Shown here: positions 49,250 through 60,527 of the stretch, in pieces
Position numbering within the stretch: position 1 is the stretch's first letter
Layout: the number at the start of each line of letters is the position of its first letter
Assembly (NCBI GenBank): GCA_023055355.1
Contig: JALJCS010000002.1
Location: 85,151,001-85,215,000, forward strand
DNA from: Agelaius tricolor
Taxonomy: Eukaryota; Chordata; Aves; Passeriformes; Icteridae
Length of the DNA: 64,000 nt
Reading direction: 5' to 3'
Made by a program: the position numbers and the translations under genes
Notes under the pieces: model-generated
The model's input: the letters and a program-made list of their open reading frames with translations, nothing else
What the model was told of the DNA's origin: nothing
The model's database searches: none

Positions 49250-49412
49250 CAGGCTGCATGCCATGTCTGTGTTGTGAAGAAGAGAAATGGGAAGTATTCA
49301 CAGATTAACTGCAGGGAGGTCAATAAACAGACATTGGATCAGGAAACAAGTGGAGAACGTGATGGTCACACCTGCTGCATTGGATCTGTCACACAGGTTG
49401 TGAACTTTGACA
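49250..49412 (+). CDS. Candidate internal exon, cysteine-containing, unknown gene
   Basis: The acceptor 'ctttatctttctcttgcag' ends at 49249, with a second in-frame AG three bases later (NAGNAG). The donor GACA|gtaagtgg begins at 49413. The 163-base block (160 with the second AG) is open only in phase 0. The peptide includes AACHVCVVKKRNGKYSQ, then INCREVNKQ and TCCIGSVTQVVNFD, with five cysteines. This fits an extracellular disulfide-bonded module, but I cannot match a family. Phase agrees with the 38333-38395 candidate upstream. Confidence 0.3.
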
Positions 49413-50404
49413 GTAAGTGGCTTATTCCATATGCATTTGTGCAGCACATCTCATCATGAGGGGCTTGATCTGGGGTTTAGTGGATATAACCGTGTCTTGG
49501 AAACTCAGAGCAGCCTGCAGATATCAACTAATGAAATGCCTCCACAACATTTATATGCAGAGTTGATAACAATGTGTTCACCACACATTGGCTTTGGAAA
49601 TGCCTTGGAAATTGAATAGAGCTTTATATAAAGGGTAAGAGAAGTAATAATAATCATGAATCGACAATGAACAACATACAAGGCAGGTGTTACCACTGCC
49701 TTACATGTGCAGCAGACTTCCCTTTCTTCAGGATGTTACAAGCTGGAGTGCTATTTTAATCAGCTAAAACTGTTGTGTGGAATGTAGAAAAGCATGATTT
49801 TGTTATCAAAACTGTTCTGAACAAGCTGGAGTGAAAAATCAGCTTTAAAAAAAATTGTCATAGATCTTAAAAACCGATTTTGGATTACATGATTTTTAAT
49901 TGTTTCAACAGTTCTGGTCAATGCCTTAGCTTTGTAGGGAGACATGAGGCAATGGAAAGCCTTCTGGGTTACAGTGAGATGCCAGCCACAGCGGACACAG
50001 CCTTCTGGGTTACAGTGAGATGCCAGCCACAGTGGACATTCCTGCTCCCTGAAGTGCTGCTCAAGTCCAGTAGGAAGAATGAACCAAGCAATGGCTCTGT
50101 CAGCCACTTTGACTCTAGCTGGAAATTTCAATGGAATGAGTGCACTTCTGTTCAATACTGATCTCACTTAACCAGCCCTTTCTGATGGGCATCCTTTCTG
50201 CTGAAATGTGCTTGCAATGTCCCATAGTTCTCTCCCTTGGATCCTACCATGGCTAAGGCTGTATGGTCATTTGCAGTGGCCATCTTCTCTTATTCCAACA
50301 GCATATATATGAAGTTACCTAAAGCAAATGGATGAAAAAAGAAAAAATAGCAAGGTGTGGTGAGCTAACAGAGATTTAGGAACTAGCATTTCTCTGTTTA
50401 ACTT
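49413..50404. other. Unassigned sequence with a 41-bp tandem duplication
   Basis: The minus strand carries a 135-codon open frame (49760-50167) that spans the duplication; because 41 is not a multiple of three the copies are read in different frames, which argues against coding. No named repeat is recognised. Confidence 0.42.
49959..50040. repeat. 41-bp tandem duplication
   Basis: Two adjacent copies, 49959-49999 and 50000-50040, begin 'gccttctgggttacagtgag'. They differ at about three positions, one being a CpG-to-TpG change. The high identity suggests a recent local duplication. Confidence 0.93.
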
Positions 50405-50560
50405 ACTATCAATGATTTAACACGGGGCCTTGGGTAAGTCACTTCATATTTCTATGACTCAGTTTCTGCTTTTGAAACAACTCTGTTGATCTCACTGGGG
50501 CAGTTTTAAAGCTTAATTTACTTATATTTTATAGCACTTTGAAGATTTGAACTGCACCAT
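50405..50560 (+). mobile_element. MIR-like SINE
   Basis: The core 'ggccttgggtaagtcactt' is close to the MIR consensus. It is followed by 'ctatgactcagtttctgct', 'gatctcactggggc' and the 3' tail 'atagcactttgaagatt'. Order and spacing match sauropsid MIR relatives. The tRNA-like head is not recognisable, so the copy is 5'-truncated or decayed. Confidence 0.77.
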
Positions 50561-53500
50561 ATTATGGGAATCGTTGGGAGTCATAAAAGAAAGAGTCGGT
50601 GTTGCAAGAGGAGGTATGATAATGAAGCCTAAAGTCAGAGACTTAATGCCTCAGTTCTTTGCTGAATCAAAGCCTAAGACTGTGAGTTCTTTGAAACAGA
50701 CTCTCCTCAATTAGAGGCCTGCTCAGAACATAATAGGGCTATGACATACCTGGGGCCTCTGAGTCCCTCTGTAACAAATGGTTATGTACATAAGCTTGAA
50801 GATGGCACCAGCTGCAGGAATGCTACAGGTCCCTGGGATCTATCTCCTTCTCTCATGGCTCTTAGGTTTTTTTATTATCTTCAAATCTCTGTACCTCACT
50901 GCTTGTTCCATTCCCCAGGTCCTTAAAGCATTCTTTAAGCTATAAATAAAGAAGATAAAATTACAGGGTACTTATATGCACACTAGCTAGGAAGCTGAAT
51001 GGGCATGAAAGGGCTTCCTGGTTTCCTTCCAATTCAAAATGTTATTGAGTTACTATGTAATCAGATAAATGAGTTGTTAATCAAAGTGATGTCAGCTTGG
51101 GACATACTATAGAAAGATGATTCCGTTGTAATCACAACTGTATAATTAAGGAATGAGGCATGACAGGGCTTGAATTATAGCACGATAATTTTCACCTCAG
51201 TGCTGCTGATGGCTGTCTGCCATCCAAGTACCCGATTATGTCTTGCTATACAACAACCCCAGTGCTGAAACATCTGAGACAAACGAGAGTAAAAAAAATA
51301 TTCTTTGATCTCACCACCCCCCGCCTTGCTCCAGGGTGAAGTATTTCTGTGATCAGCTGGGTCAGGCTGAGCCCTGTGTATCTGGAAGAAAGTTTGACTA
51401 TGTCTCTGCTGTTAGAATATTTGTAATGTGAATGCATTGTATTTGACATGAGTCTAATGTGACAGCAAAGTATGGGATCCTCTATAGGGCCAATGATTCC
51501 ATCCAAAGGAACTATTAATTAAATTTCAGCCAAATGCTTATTGTTACAGAAGAAGGACAAAAAATGGTTCCTACCTAACAATACTTAGTGTTTCCTAGAT
51601 TTAAACCCCATTCTGCTCTGAGAAGTTTAAATGAGGAATTAGCTTTCACATTCACAGTTCTCTAATTTTTGCCCACCACCCTTGGGATAGAGAAAAATTT
51701 GCATTGACTTAAAGAAGAGCTTTGAGGAGACATTGGAATAACATGGACTTTGGCAACCTCTTACATGAACAGTGCCATAGATGTGAGTTAAAATGACTTC
51801 ATATAGAATAGTGACCAAATCCTGCAGTCATAGCTTGGGTGAAACTCCCATGGAAAGCACTGGGCATTTGTCTGAGTCAGCAGCTGAAAATTTGTCCCAC
51901 AGGCTCAGTTTGGAGGTGAAAATGCCAGGGCTGAAAAGTTTCCTTTTCTCATGGAGGGGGGAAAAATATCACCTAAGAAATATAAAACTGTGCCACCTCA
52001 TTTTTCCTCATGAAGTGCTGACTTTGCTGAGGAGGTGGGAAATGTTATGCAATTTACCCTTTCTCACTACAAGCTGTCTCATGTCATGTCACCATCAGCT
52101 TTGCTGTGCATGGGCATTGCTCATACTTCTGCTTTGGGAGTGTGATTGTCTGGTGAGCTGATGCACTGCACCATCGACTGCCTTGTTTGCCTGTAGCTTG
52201 GGATCCCTGGGAACGAGAAAATCCCCAGTAGATCCAAATAAAGCATTTTTGCACCTTCTCTAGAGTCTCTTCCAAGGTGCCTGTGATGGCAGTGCATGCA
52301 GTCCTGCAGGCACCTTTGTCTCCTTGGAGGTGGAGTTGGGCAGCTTGCCCCAGTGCTGGCAGGCACGAGCAGCCCAGTGCAGCTGCCTCTGCCTCAGGAC
52401 AGAGAAGGGCAGTGCTGGAATCATGTGGCCACTCAGAACACCTGTGCTGGACACTTTGGCTCAGGCCCTTTGTGACGGCTGCAAAAGCATTTATGGACTC
52501 CAGTCAAGACCAGTGAAGCACATAATTTTCCCAGTGTTGCCTCTGTTGCAAAAATTATGTGCTCTTGGCAATACTGTCAGGAAACTCTATTCCTGAGGCT
52601 AAATGCATGCAAAGTAAAGCTTCCCTTCTGACAAACGAAATAAAAATATCCCGATCTTGGCTGCAGTAGCAAAAATGCTCCTGGCCTAATAAAATTATGT
52701 CATTGAAAGAAGTGTCTCTGTGTCTGCTGGTGTACCTGTAAATCAGTTCAAGAGAATTGTCCTTTGAAACTCATTTCAGCTGATATATATGCTCTTGAGG
52801 ATGAATGAACTTTTGAGCTGCCAATGCTGGCATCCCTCATAAGTCAAATCTCTTCTCCAGATACTTGATTCCCATGATGACAGTAAAAACTAGGGGTTTA
52901 CAAGATACATCAGCATCAATTTTTTGAGAGCTTTCACCTTGGAAGGCAAGAAGTGTCCTTGGGTTGAGTGCCTGTCAAATGAGTACAGATGCAAAGAAAG
53001 AAAAGAGGAATATTTTTTTCTCTCATCTTTCAATGCTGGCATAAGAAGCTGAGAGATCCTCCATTAACAGAAGAAGAGGTACAAAGAAGGCAGTCATGAC
53101 ACAAGCTTGCCTCTGCTTATGATTATACTAATGTTTCCTTGAATATGGCCAGCAAAGAAACTATAATTTTGGTGTGCTCAGATTACTGCCTGACTTCCTT
53201 TCCCACCATAATGAAAGCAGCCAGGGTGGGGGGAAACTGGAAGCTTTTCTGGACTGCTAGCCTGGAAAGGAACAAGGCTTTCTGTGTAGGATGTTCCAAA
53301 GGCAGGTGTCCCTGCTAGTTACTGTTCCTGGCATCTGATGACAAAAGGGATCAAGGAAACTGATGGTGACAGATCCATAACTGGGGCAAGAGAGGGATGT
53401 TTTTGTAACATAATTTCTTGAACACTTGGAAATTCCTACCACATGACGCTCCTCAAACACAGTTCTTTTGTAGGACTCTGAAAGCTTGTGGTTTTGCATA

Positions 53501-56500
53501 CACTATTCAGAGAGAAAAATATTGATCTTCAGAGAACTTATTCAGAAGTTATGTATCAGATGTTAAGTAGATAGTGTTAGCAGGAGAAACTACACATATT
53601 GTTGATATTTTCATACATATTTGGATTTGTCTGGGACTGCCCTTCTAGTGTCAGCCCATTGTTGAGTAGCCAGCTGACAACTTGGGTCTTGCATAGGGAG
53701 ATGTTTTGATGAGTGGTTCTTCGTCAGCTGTATGCTGTGTGCATATGCACTGAAGTTCTGCGGCCTAGAGATTTGAGATGGGATACCCAGGGATGATGAA
53801 GGGTGAACAGTCCTTGGGGTGGATTGTCCTCTACCCTCCAGATGGCTCTTTTTTCCCACTGCCACTTTGATTTTTCCTTCCTTGACTGACTGTTTCAGTT
53901 TGCTGCAAACATCTGTATTTGTCAGTAGAATTGGAGAAGAAGAAACGATTCTTCTGCCAGATAAGAAGCAACATGGCACTTGTGGTAATCTTACAGCACT
54001 GTTTGTGAGGCACTGGAATTGCTAGCAGGAGCCAACAGTAGGCACCATGGATAATTTAACCCAGGCTGTGAACTGAAAGAGAAGCACAGGTTTTACACTG
54101 GAGGCAAGAAACGTCTCTGACACACCTGTGTATTACTGTGTAACCTAGAAGGTAGGGAGATCCTGTAATTGTCTTCTTGAGAGGAAATTAGATCCAGGAT
54201 TGTCCATCTGCTCTGAGATCCTAGCAGGAAAGTATTCGGCTGATGACACAAGTACAAGTCTTGACCTTTCATTTCTTTTTCCCCTGGACTTTCACTGGAT
54301 AAAAGATCAGACACAGGCTCCTTTGTGCCTCTGTGAGGCATGCTGCTGGGACAGGGAAATGGCACCCATGGTTTGGGTTTTCCACTCAGATAAGATTACT
54401 AAACGATTGAGAACTTCAAGTTCACAAAATTCAGTTTTGTTAAAAAATTTAGCAGTGCCACCTGCAGGAAAGCGCCGGGAAACCCAAAGTCTGTCCGGGG
54501 AGCTCAGGACCGACTGTCCTCTGCCTCCTCTGCAAGAGAAGATGTGGCTGTCAATGTAGGGCTCCCCTGATGAGCTGGTTTCTCATCGACATCAAAGAAA
54601 GATCTGCATCTGCCGATAACGCAGAATACCTGAGAACAAAACTTTGTCCAGAAACCACTGTCTTTGATAGCTATTACCTTTTGATTTTAAAAGCCTCCTT
54701 TTTTCCCCCCAAAGAGCTTTCCCAAACATGATGCATTGCATATATAAACTCTGGTCCAACTCCCAGTGGAAATGATGGCAGCTTTCCATTGAGTGCGATC
54801 CAGACTTTAATGCCTTTCATGTATGCCAATGAAAACTCTTTACATTGCATACTAGTGCTCTTTAAAGGCTCTCAAGTAGATAGACAGATTAGATTATTTA
54901 GCACTATACAATGCAGCATAAGTGGTGCTGGTGAGTCATGAAATGGCATTCTTCCCTCTGACTCAGTGCAGAGTCAATGCCCGAGCATGTTGCTATGTGG
55001 CTCTTTGTTGTTGGAGGTGTCTTTTTCAGACAAGAAGTAAAAAAATAAATGTTCTGACCCACTATTCTTGCTACAGAACCCATTTGCCTGTGAGCGCCTT
55101 GGTTGAACTTTGCAGAATTTCTCACCCTAGCACAAGTTATCCTCAGCTTCCAATAGGAAACTATTGTTCTCCTTGCCAGGAGGGAGCAGGGTTTTGTGCT
55201 ATCTGGAACAAAATGTTTTAAAAACAAGGCTGGGTTATTGCAAATGCACTGTGGGGTTTAAATCCTTAATATTGAAGGAAAATGTACACCATCACTTACT
55301 GCACATTCATATTTAGGGTTCTGGTTTTGTTTACCGCTTCAATGACTGTTTTCAATTACTGCTCTCTGCATGAAACCACTTTACTCAGGCCTGCTGTATA
55401 TGCAGAACTGACTTAGAAGATGACTACTCTGTTTTGCAGTGATTTTCAAGGTGTCAGACTGCTTTTTTGTTCCTTATCTATGAGGCACTTGGTGCCTGGA
55501 GTGTGAGAGTCTCTTGTTTAAGCCTCATCCATCCTCTTAGTTGAAAGATTTCATTGCAGCTCTTCCTCCACTGTGCAGGGAAAGGAGTTTCACCAAGCTC
55601 TTTCATCTGCCCCATCTCCTAACCAACAGGATGTAAATGATATGACTCTTGCAAAAAAATTTTCTCAAAACCTGATGTCTTGACAAGAATACTTCAATTT
55701 TCAAATTTTACTTTGTAGAAAATGTACTGATCAGCTCTGGTATGCAGAGAGGTTTGCCTAACAAATTACATAAGTAGCCCTGAAATGTCGTCAGGAGACT
55801 CCTTCCAAGGACAAGAGCTACCCAGGCAAAATTCAAGTGCACTTCAGGGCACCTGTATTCTCTTGGTAATAAGCAGTAATTGAGATTACAAGGAGTTATT
55901 CTATTTTGGATGTTGGAAGTGATGGGATCCATTCCTCTTTGGAAAGGACACTGAGATGGAGAGGGCTTCTTAGAGGCACAGTGGCACAGGAGAGATGGAA
56001 AGCAGTGGGTGAGGCCAGGGGCAGCAGCAGGAGCAGCTCTGTGCTTGAACATAACTAGTTTCACAGTATGGGATTCCAGTGACTGCCTTTGCCCCTTGTA
56101 ACATTTGTGCCAGTGTGATAAACCACTTGTTTTATCTTATTTTTTCAGGATTCAGTTCTTCATGTTGCAAATTTTTATTTGTTATATCTCTTCAAATGTG
56201 AAAATTATGCTTTACCTGGAACAGGCATCTTAATCATAATCCCCTGCCATGGCTATTTTTTGTAATTCCAGTTTGCGTCTGTTAATGATTTGATAATAAT
56301 CCAGAGCATTCAGAAACCCAAAATTTTTATTAAGAATCATTTAAGCACAGTAGATTAAATAAATGATGGAAAAATGCTCAGTCCTAGAGATTAACTTGGA
56401 GAAACTATTTTCAGGGGGAGAAGCTGTGTTTGGGACTGTGCTCACTGATAATTTTACGTAAAATTCACAGCAGCTGGAGGAGGGATTTCCTCATTCCTTT

Positions 56501-56665
56501 GGACTGGAAGCTCAGCTGTGTAGATGCTTTCTCAGAACCTAATTGTTTTCATATGAACTCAGGGGGGGACACAGAGCTATTGAAATTATTGCAATTGCCC
56601 AGGGAAGCATTCAGAAGTTCCAAAGGAGAGTTTTGTTACAAGGCCACATAGCCAATAGTACTTAC
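50561..56665. other. Unassigned sequence, no gene seen
   Basis: About 6 kb of unique, mostly A+T-rich sequence. Slightly CpG-richer spots occur at about 52340-52480 and 54470-54620. Frames up to 122 codons occur (51793-52161 plus; 53611-53979 minus) with no paired splice sites or motifs. No named transposon is recognised. Confidence 0.45.
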
Positions 56666-56693
56666 CTCCTAAAAGTCTTCTTGCTTAAAAAGC
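56666..56693 (-). other. Candidate 28-base microexon between excellent splice sites
   Basis: On the minus strand the acceptor 'aatcgtccttctctacag' ends at 56694 and carries a branch-point-like 'attaatc' upstream. The donor GGAG|gtaagtac begins at 56665 and is essentially consensus. The 28 bases between are open in only one frame (entered after two bases). The length is not a multiple of three and the phase does not follow from the 60317-60527 candidate. A non-coding transcript exon, a UTR exon or chance are all possible. Confidence 0.22.
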
Positions 56694-57088
56694 CTGTAGA
56701 GAAGGACGATTAATGCCAAGCAGAGCAAGGAAATGCACAGTGTTCAATGCCAGAGTTGTGCCATGTGGGGATTAAGTTGCATTTATTGTATAACAGAGCA
56801 CTTAATTTCTCTACCTAGTCAGAGATTTTTAACTTCTACTAAGGGCCTGTCCTTGTAATGAAGAATTGATAAATGAGAGAAGCTGTGGGAAAAACAATAA
56901 ACTATGCTTGCAAGAGGCAAAATTGATTTGGGATTGAGGAAATTAGAGAACAGAGCCTGTGACAGAGCCAGCTGCCCAAAGAAGTTTCCCAGCCTCAAGG
57001 TTAACTGCAGAGCTGCCTGGTGTCCTCAGAGCCTTTTCAGCACTGACATTTGCATTGCAGCTGCTAAATCAGAAACACAGCTGAATGA

Positions 57089-57156
57089 ATTTAGTACTGG
57101 GGAGACTAAGCTGAGCTCAGTCATTTAGTACTGGTGTGCTGAGCTGAGCTCCTCAG
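57089..57156. repeat. Imperfect tandem duplication, about 34-bp period
   Basis: The module 'atttagtactgg', 8-9 variable bases, then 'gctgagctc' occurs twice, starting at 57089 and 57123. The two copies differ mainly in the middle. Confidence 0.82.
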
Positions 57157-59594
57157 GATTTATACCATGTTAGATGAGAACAGAGTTTTGCCTTGAAGTC
57201 TGTTGTTATGTGATATATGGTGTATATTGCCATTAATGACAAAAAATCCTCCAGTGCCTTCCTTTGAGTTATTTCTGATTTACACCCAAAGACATTACAT
57301 TTTCTCTGTATTTATATCCTGGTATATTAAAACACTCTGAGATATGTGATCAAGAAGGAAAGTCCATAATTTCTGTTCCACAAGATCAGGCCTAAAACTG
57401 TTCAATATTTTGGTGCAAATTTTCTCTCTCTGTAAGTTGTCTGTGAAGTATTCAGAGAAGAAAACATAAAGATGCTGCAGAGCAGATATGTGGTTACTAG
57501 ACTGAAGTTTTCTCACTCTTCAGAAGGGGAGAAAAGTGAGTGAGTGTGAGATGACTCACATACATATCTCCAACAGATCAGGCTTAACTGCTCTGAAAAG
57601 CAAACTGCAAGTGATTCTTCCCCATGTGCAAATTCCACCCTCTGTCTGCAAACACCTGCTGGTGACTTCAGTGAGAGCCACATATTGGGAGGCAAGATTT
57701 ATATCTCCAGACTTTATCAGGAAGAGAGTTTGTGGCAGAGGCAGAAAAAGAATTGCCTCCTGCAAGAAAGCCCACACATCAATTCCTGTAATAGCTAGGC
57801 TTCATTTTGGCTCAGTCTTTTTAATTTGTACTCTTCCAGATGAACACACTGTTTAGGGACAAAAATGCTATCAGATGAATGAGAGTTATTAATCTAGGAA
57901 AAATGAAAATACAGGAGGAAGAGCATGTGCAGGAAGCACAGGGTCTATTGAGTCCATTGCTGGAGAGGGGAGGCCACAGGTGCATAGGTGAGCATATCCT
58001 GAGAAAATGCTGGTGATAAAACATTGCTGATGATGCTGCGCCACCATTCATGCTTTTCCCTTAGGGAATATTTGTAGGCATAAGAGCAATGCAATCAAAG
58101 ACCATGATGGCTGCTCTGCCCTGAAATGTCCCATGGTTTCCCATGTCCAGTGGTGAAAGCTACAGTCCTTTCACCAGCAGCTGAAGAGCCAATCTGCCAC
58201 TCTCTAGCTGCTGCAGGCTTACTTCCCTGCACTCCATACCTGTACACCTGCTGTGCTGTGCAGTTCCTTGATGACTTGGGGAGCCAGGCACTCTCTGCTG
58301 GCTGGGCACTCAGGCTGTTTCTCAGATTTAGCTTTAAAAAACAGGTGCAAATCTGTGAATAGAGCCTCATCTTCAAGGCCAGGGGACAAAAGGGTTTTAT
58401 ATAAAGGAAAGTTTGTTGCTTTTAAAAAGAGGCAATTGCATTGCCCTAGCAGAAATGAAAAAGAGTTCTCACAGTTTTTTTCCACAATTGTTATGAGTAA
58501 TGTTTTCAGTCGCTTGGTTTGTGTTATGCATAATGAAATATAAATACTGCGTGGAATGCTTTGTCATAAAAAAATATTTATTAATAGCAGATTTGCAACC
58601 ATCATCTTGTCTTTGATTTGGGCAGGTTTTTTCTTTTCATAAGGTTCTTTCAGGCTGCTGAGCTGTGACTGATGTGTGTTTATTTCAGTTGAGTCATCAG
58701 TATCATTAATCCTATCTTATTTACCAATGTTTGTCATTTTATAGCGTTTAACTGGTAGGGTGACTCACCTCGGAGAGAAATGAGAACATGAATACAACAG
58801 GCTTTTTTCCTTCTTCCCCTTTGGCTTGGGATAGGAATAGAGAATGACCTTTAAGGCACATCCTGAGTCATGAAGTTATCATATTTACCTCTGCTGCTGT
58901 GAGATTAATAATGGCAATCATCCCTACATATAAGGAAAAGAAGCCTGAGCTTTTGTCCACACTTCTGCTTGTCTCTTTATGGCTTATGTGGAGGGGGATA
59001 TTTTCAGCAGTCCACCAGGGAAAGGAAGCTCTTGGTGCCTCCCTCTCTTGCACAGGAGCAGCAGGGAAGAAAGTGAGGAGGAGCTGAGGAGGAAGGCTCT
59101 TCAGAGGAGCCATTCTGCTGGCCTGGCTTGAACTTTGTGAAATTTGCTCAGGGCACTATGAAACATTTGCATTTGCTTTACAGCTCAAGTGTGGGAACTG
59201 TCTTAGCAGAACCTCTGCCAAACCTGCTTCTTCACAACTAGAAACAACCCTTTCCTCTTCTGTATCTGCCTGACATTAATTACTGCAGCTCCCTGCATGC
59301 ATCTCAGCAACCTGCAGAGAAAGTGTGGCCCTTTAGCAACAGTGCTGCAGAATCAGCTGAGAGTGCCATGAGTCAGTCCCACCTCTCTGTAACTGCTCTT
59401 GAGAGGGGGATTACAAGAAGAGACCCAGAGAAGGGTTCCGACATCTAAAAGTCAAGTGATGAGAGATTAGAGCAGAATCCAAATCTGTCACTGTCTTCAA
59501 TGTATCAGAAGGGTTGAAAAAAGGGACTCGGCATCTCCATAGAATCTCCTTCCTGGGGCCACTCTCCATGTACACAAGTACCCTCAGGGCTATG

Positions 59595-59705
59595 CAGTCT
59601 TTCTAGAAGAGGACTGAGGCACAGAAAGGCTGATGACCCCAAAGAGCTGGAACATCAAGCAGGGAATCACCCAGAGTCAATGTATGCAGCGTGCAGCTGC
59701 CTACA
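59595..59705 (-). mobile_element. Possible decayed MIR-like SINE, reverse orientation
   Basis: The plus strand shows 'ggactgaggcacagaaaggc' and later 'gcagggaatcacccagagtc', which resemble the antisense MIR core and B box region. The central 'gacttgcccaaggtcac' block is only partly visible ('tgatgaccccaaag'). Spacing is plausible but the match is weak. Confidence 0.42.
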
Positions 59706-60316
59706 GCTCATTAGTCAGGGTGGCTGAGAACAGGGGTGGGTGGTAAATCCCAAGCCCCAGAAGCCTTAATTCAAGCACCTCCCTGTAACCCTGTGCCTAC
59801 TTAAAAACACTTGCTCCAAAAATGAGGGGGGGTCACAGGGACAAAAGAGTAAAGCTGGGAAATGCACACACCTTCTAAATTTTGAAGTGAATTTTTTTGA
59901 TCAGAAAAGGACTTTGAGGATATCACCTACCCAGTCCAACAGCTATGGAGAAGCTGTCCTCTCCTGAACCTCCAGTCTTTCAAATGTGCAAATAGTAATT
60001 CCTTGAAAAATGCCCTGAATATCACAATCCAGGCTGCTATATGAGCATAGCATCTGTACTTTATTTTAAAATCTTGTCACTGAGCAGAAAATAATCTTAC
60101 TCTTCAGAAAGAGCATAAAGTGGCAATGGTTTTCTTTAGAACTGTCCCCAACCTTTCAGTTCTTTGCAGGCAAACTCCCAAACTATTAGGGTAGAAGTGC
60201 ACCTGTACCTCTGTTTCAGAGTGTTTGTGTTTTAATGTGTAACCTAGCAGAGGAGAAACAGGGCTTCTTGTTTCTGATAGTAGAAGAAATAATTCAGCTT
60301 TCAGCTTCCCACTTAC

Positions 60317-60527
60317 TGGCTGAGAGTGTAAATCATTAGACTTCTGCTCTGCAAGAAGAGCATCAGGTGCTACAGTTTTCCCTGAGGAGCCTGCCTGTGA
60401 AAGAGCTGTGACTGAACACCTGGATGCTGGGTTTAGGTTTGAACAAGGTTTGAAGTAGCTCAACCTCACAAAACTTGGCATTTTGTCAAAAGATGTGGGG
60501 TCATGACCTGAGATGCTCATGTGGCAG
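60317..60527 (-). CDS. Candidate internal exon, unknown gene
   Basis: On the minus strand the acceptor 'aacgcccctgttcag' ends at 60528 (alternative AG at 60508-60509). The donor AGCCA|gtaagtgg begins at 60316. The 211-base block is open and encodes a serine-rich peptide including GHDPTSFDKMPSFVRLSYF, then SVTALSQAGSSGK and DALLAEQKSNDLHSQP. The frame stays open past the donor to 60104. It leaves in phase 0, compatible with the 36216-36304 candidate. The acceptor is only moderate. The composition looks like a disordered region of a real protein, but I cannot name it. Confidence 0.28.

Larger units (their letters stand above)
56694..60316. other. Unassigned sequence, mostly intron-like
   Basis: No gene is seen. 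A 34-bp-period imperfect duplication lies at 57089-57156. A TGAGTCA (AP-1-like) sits at 58690-58696 in an A+T-rich, TAAT-bearing stretch. A possible decayed SINE is listed separately at about 59.6 kb. Confidence 0.42.

Noticed and set aside
49760..50167. 135-codon minus-strand open frame
   Set aside because: It crosses the 41-bp duplication, which shifts frame between copies, so the peptide is not a preserved product.
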